Part shown: positions 63,879-64,000 of the stretch, piece by piece | How positions within the stretch are numbered: position 1 is the stretch's first letter | Layout: every line of letters starts with the position of its first letter | Source of the DNA: Clostridium_AD sp050717535 | Lineage (GTDB): Bacteria; Bacillota; Clostridia; Clostridiales; Clostridiaceae | Assembly (NCBI RefSeq): GCF_050717535.1 | Contig: NZ_JBOITM010000084.1 | Coordinates: forward strand, 1-64,000 | Direction: 5' to 3' | Length of the DNA stretch: 64,000 bases | Made by a program: the position numbers and the translations under genes | The notes under the pieces: model-generated | Told to the model about the DNA's origin: nothing | The model's input: the letters and a program-made list of their open reading frames with translations, nothing else | Database searches by the model: none

Positions 63879-64000
63879 TTCGCGCATAACTATATAAAAT
63901 TATAAATGCATTATAATAAATGAAACTTTGCACTATTGTGGAAGGTTTTATTTACTTTTTTGATTTTTTTAATTAATTATAGACAAAATAATAAAACATA

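Overview
The window is a chromosomal stretch of a low-GC, spore-forming Firmicute, most likely Clostridium sensu stricto. The signs are strong AT bias, AGGAGG/GGTGAT ribosome sites, DnaD plus DnaI-type loader genes, a FabK-type (not FabI) fatty acid synthesis operon under a FabT-like MarR repressor, small acid-soluble spore protein-like, GerM and SpoIIP-like domains, and many ferritin, zinc-ribbon and SEC-C proteins. I see no prophage, insertion sequence or CRISPR array. The species cannot be named from the sequence alone.

Layout. 1-240: end of a tRNA operon (Val cut by the window edge, Asp, Thr). 0.4-6.6 kb: a secreted UshA-like nucleotidase, the divergently read dnaD-like/dnaI-like pair, a membrane-anchored M23 peptidase and a small protein. 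6.6-15.4 kb: mostly minus-strand single genes: divergent cis-prenyltransferase, radical SAM, DTW-domain tRNA modification enzyme, AAC(3)-type acetyltransferase, DUF2085 and zinc-ribbon pair, TspO, CorA. Two plus-strand genes break this up: a ferritin-like protein and a Staygreen (Mg-dechelatase family) homologue.

15.6-27.3 kb: the fatty acid synthesis locus. A FabK-like flavoprotein gene and the operon fabT-fabH-acpP-fabK-fabD-fabG-fabF-accB-fabZ-accC-accD-accA each start at a near-identical promoter (TTGACA, 17 bp, TATACT) whose -10 box overlaps paired TTTGANNNTCAAA operators. A complex RNA fold with an internal terminator lies between acpP and fabK. A DegV/FakB-type fatty-acid-binding protein follows.

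28.3-37.2 kb: proC and an envelope-stress region. A BlaI-type repressor and an M56 sensor protease fused to a SpoIIP-like amidase domain diverge from a secreted protein, an ABC-2 exporter and an OmpR-type two-component system. 37.2-47.6 kb: an 85-residue protein under a textbook LexA box, an HD-GYP phosphodiesterase, CapA, a SEC-C methionine aminopeptidase and an 1816-residue pseudokinase/ATPase/TPR/GAF/GGDEF/GAF regulator.

47.6-54.3 kb: M16C peptidase, a hydroxyacid dehydrogenase bracketed by an inverted 27-bp repeat, cinA and hom. 54.3-60.4 kb: ferritin, intracellular-type subtilisin, LysR, YdcZ-type transporter, dUTPase, and two tandem 2H-phosphoesterase-like genes, of which one has lost both catalytic histidines. 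60.5-64 kb: murA, walJ, a GerM lipoprotein and a SEC-C protein.

Most worth following up: the acpP-fabK RNA structure, the M56-SpoIIP fusion with its BlaI operator, the LexA-controlled orphan, the pseudokinase-diguanylate cyclase giant, and the Staygreen gene convergent with tspO.
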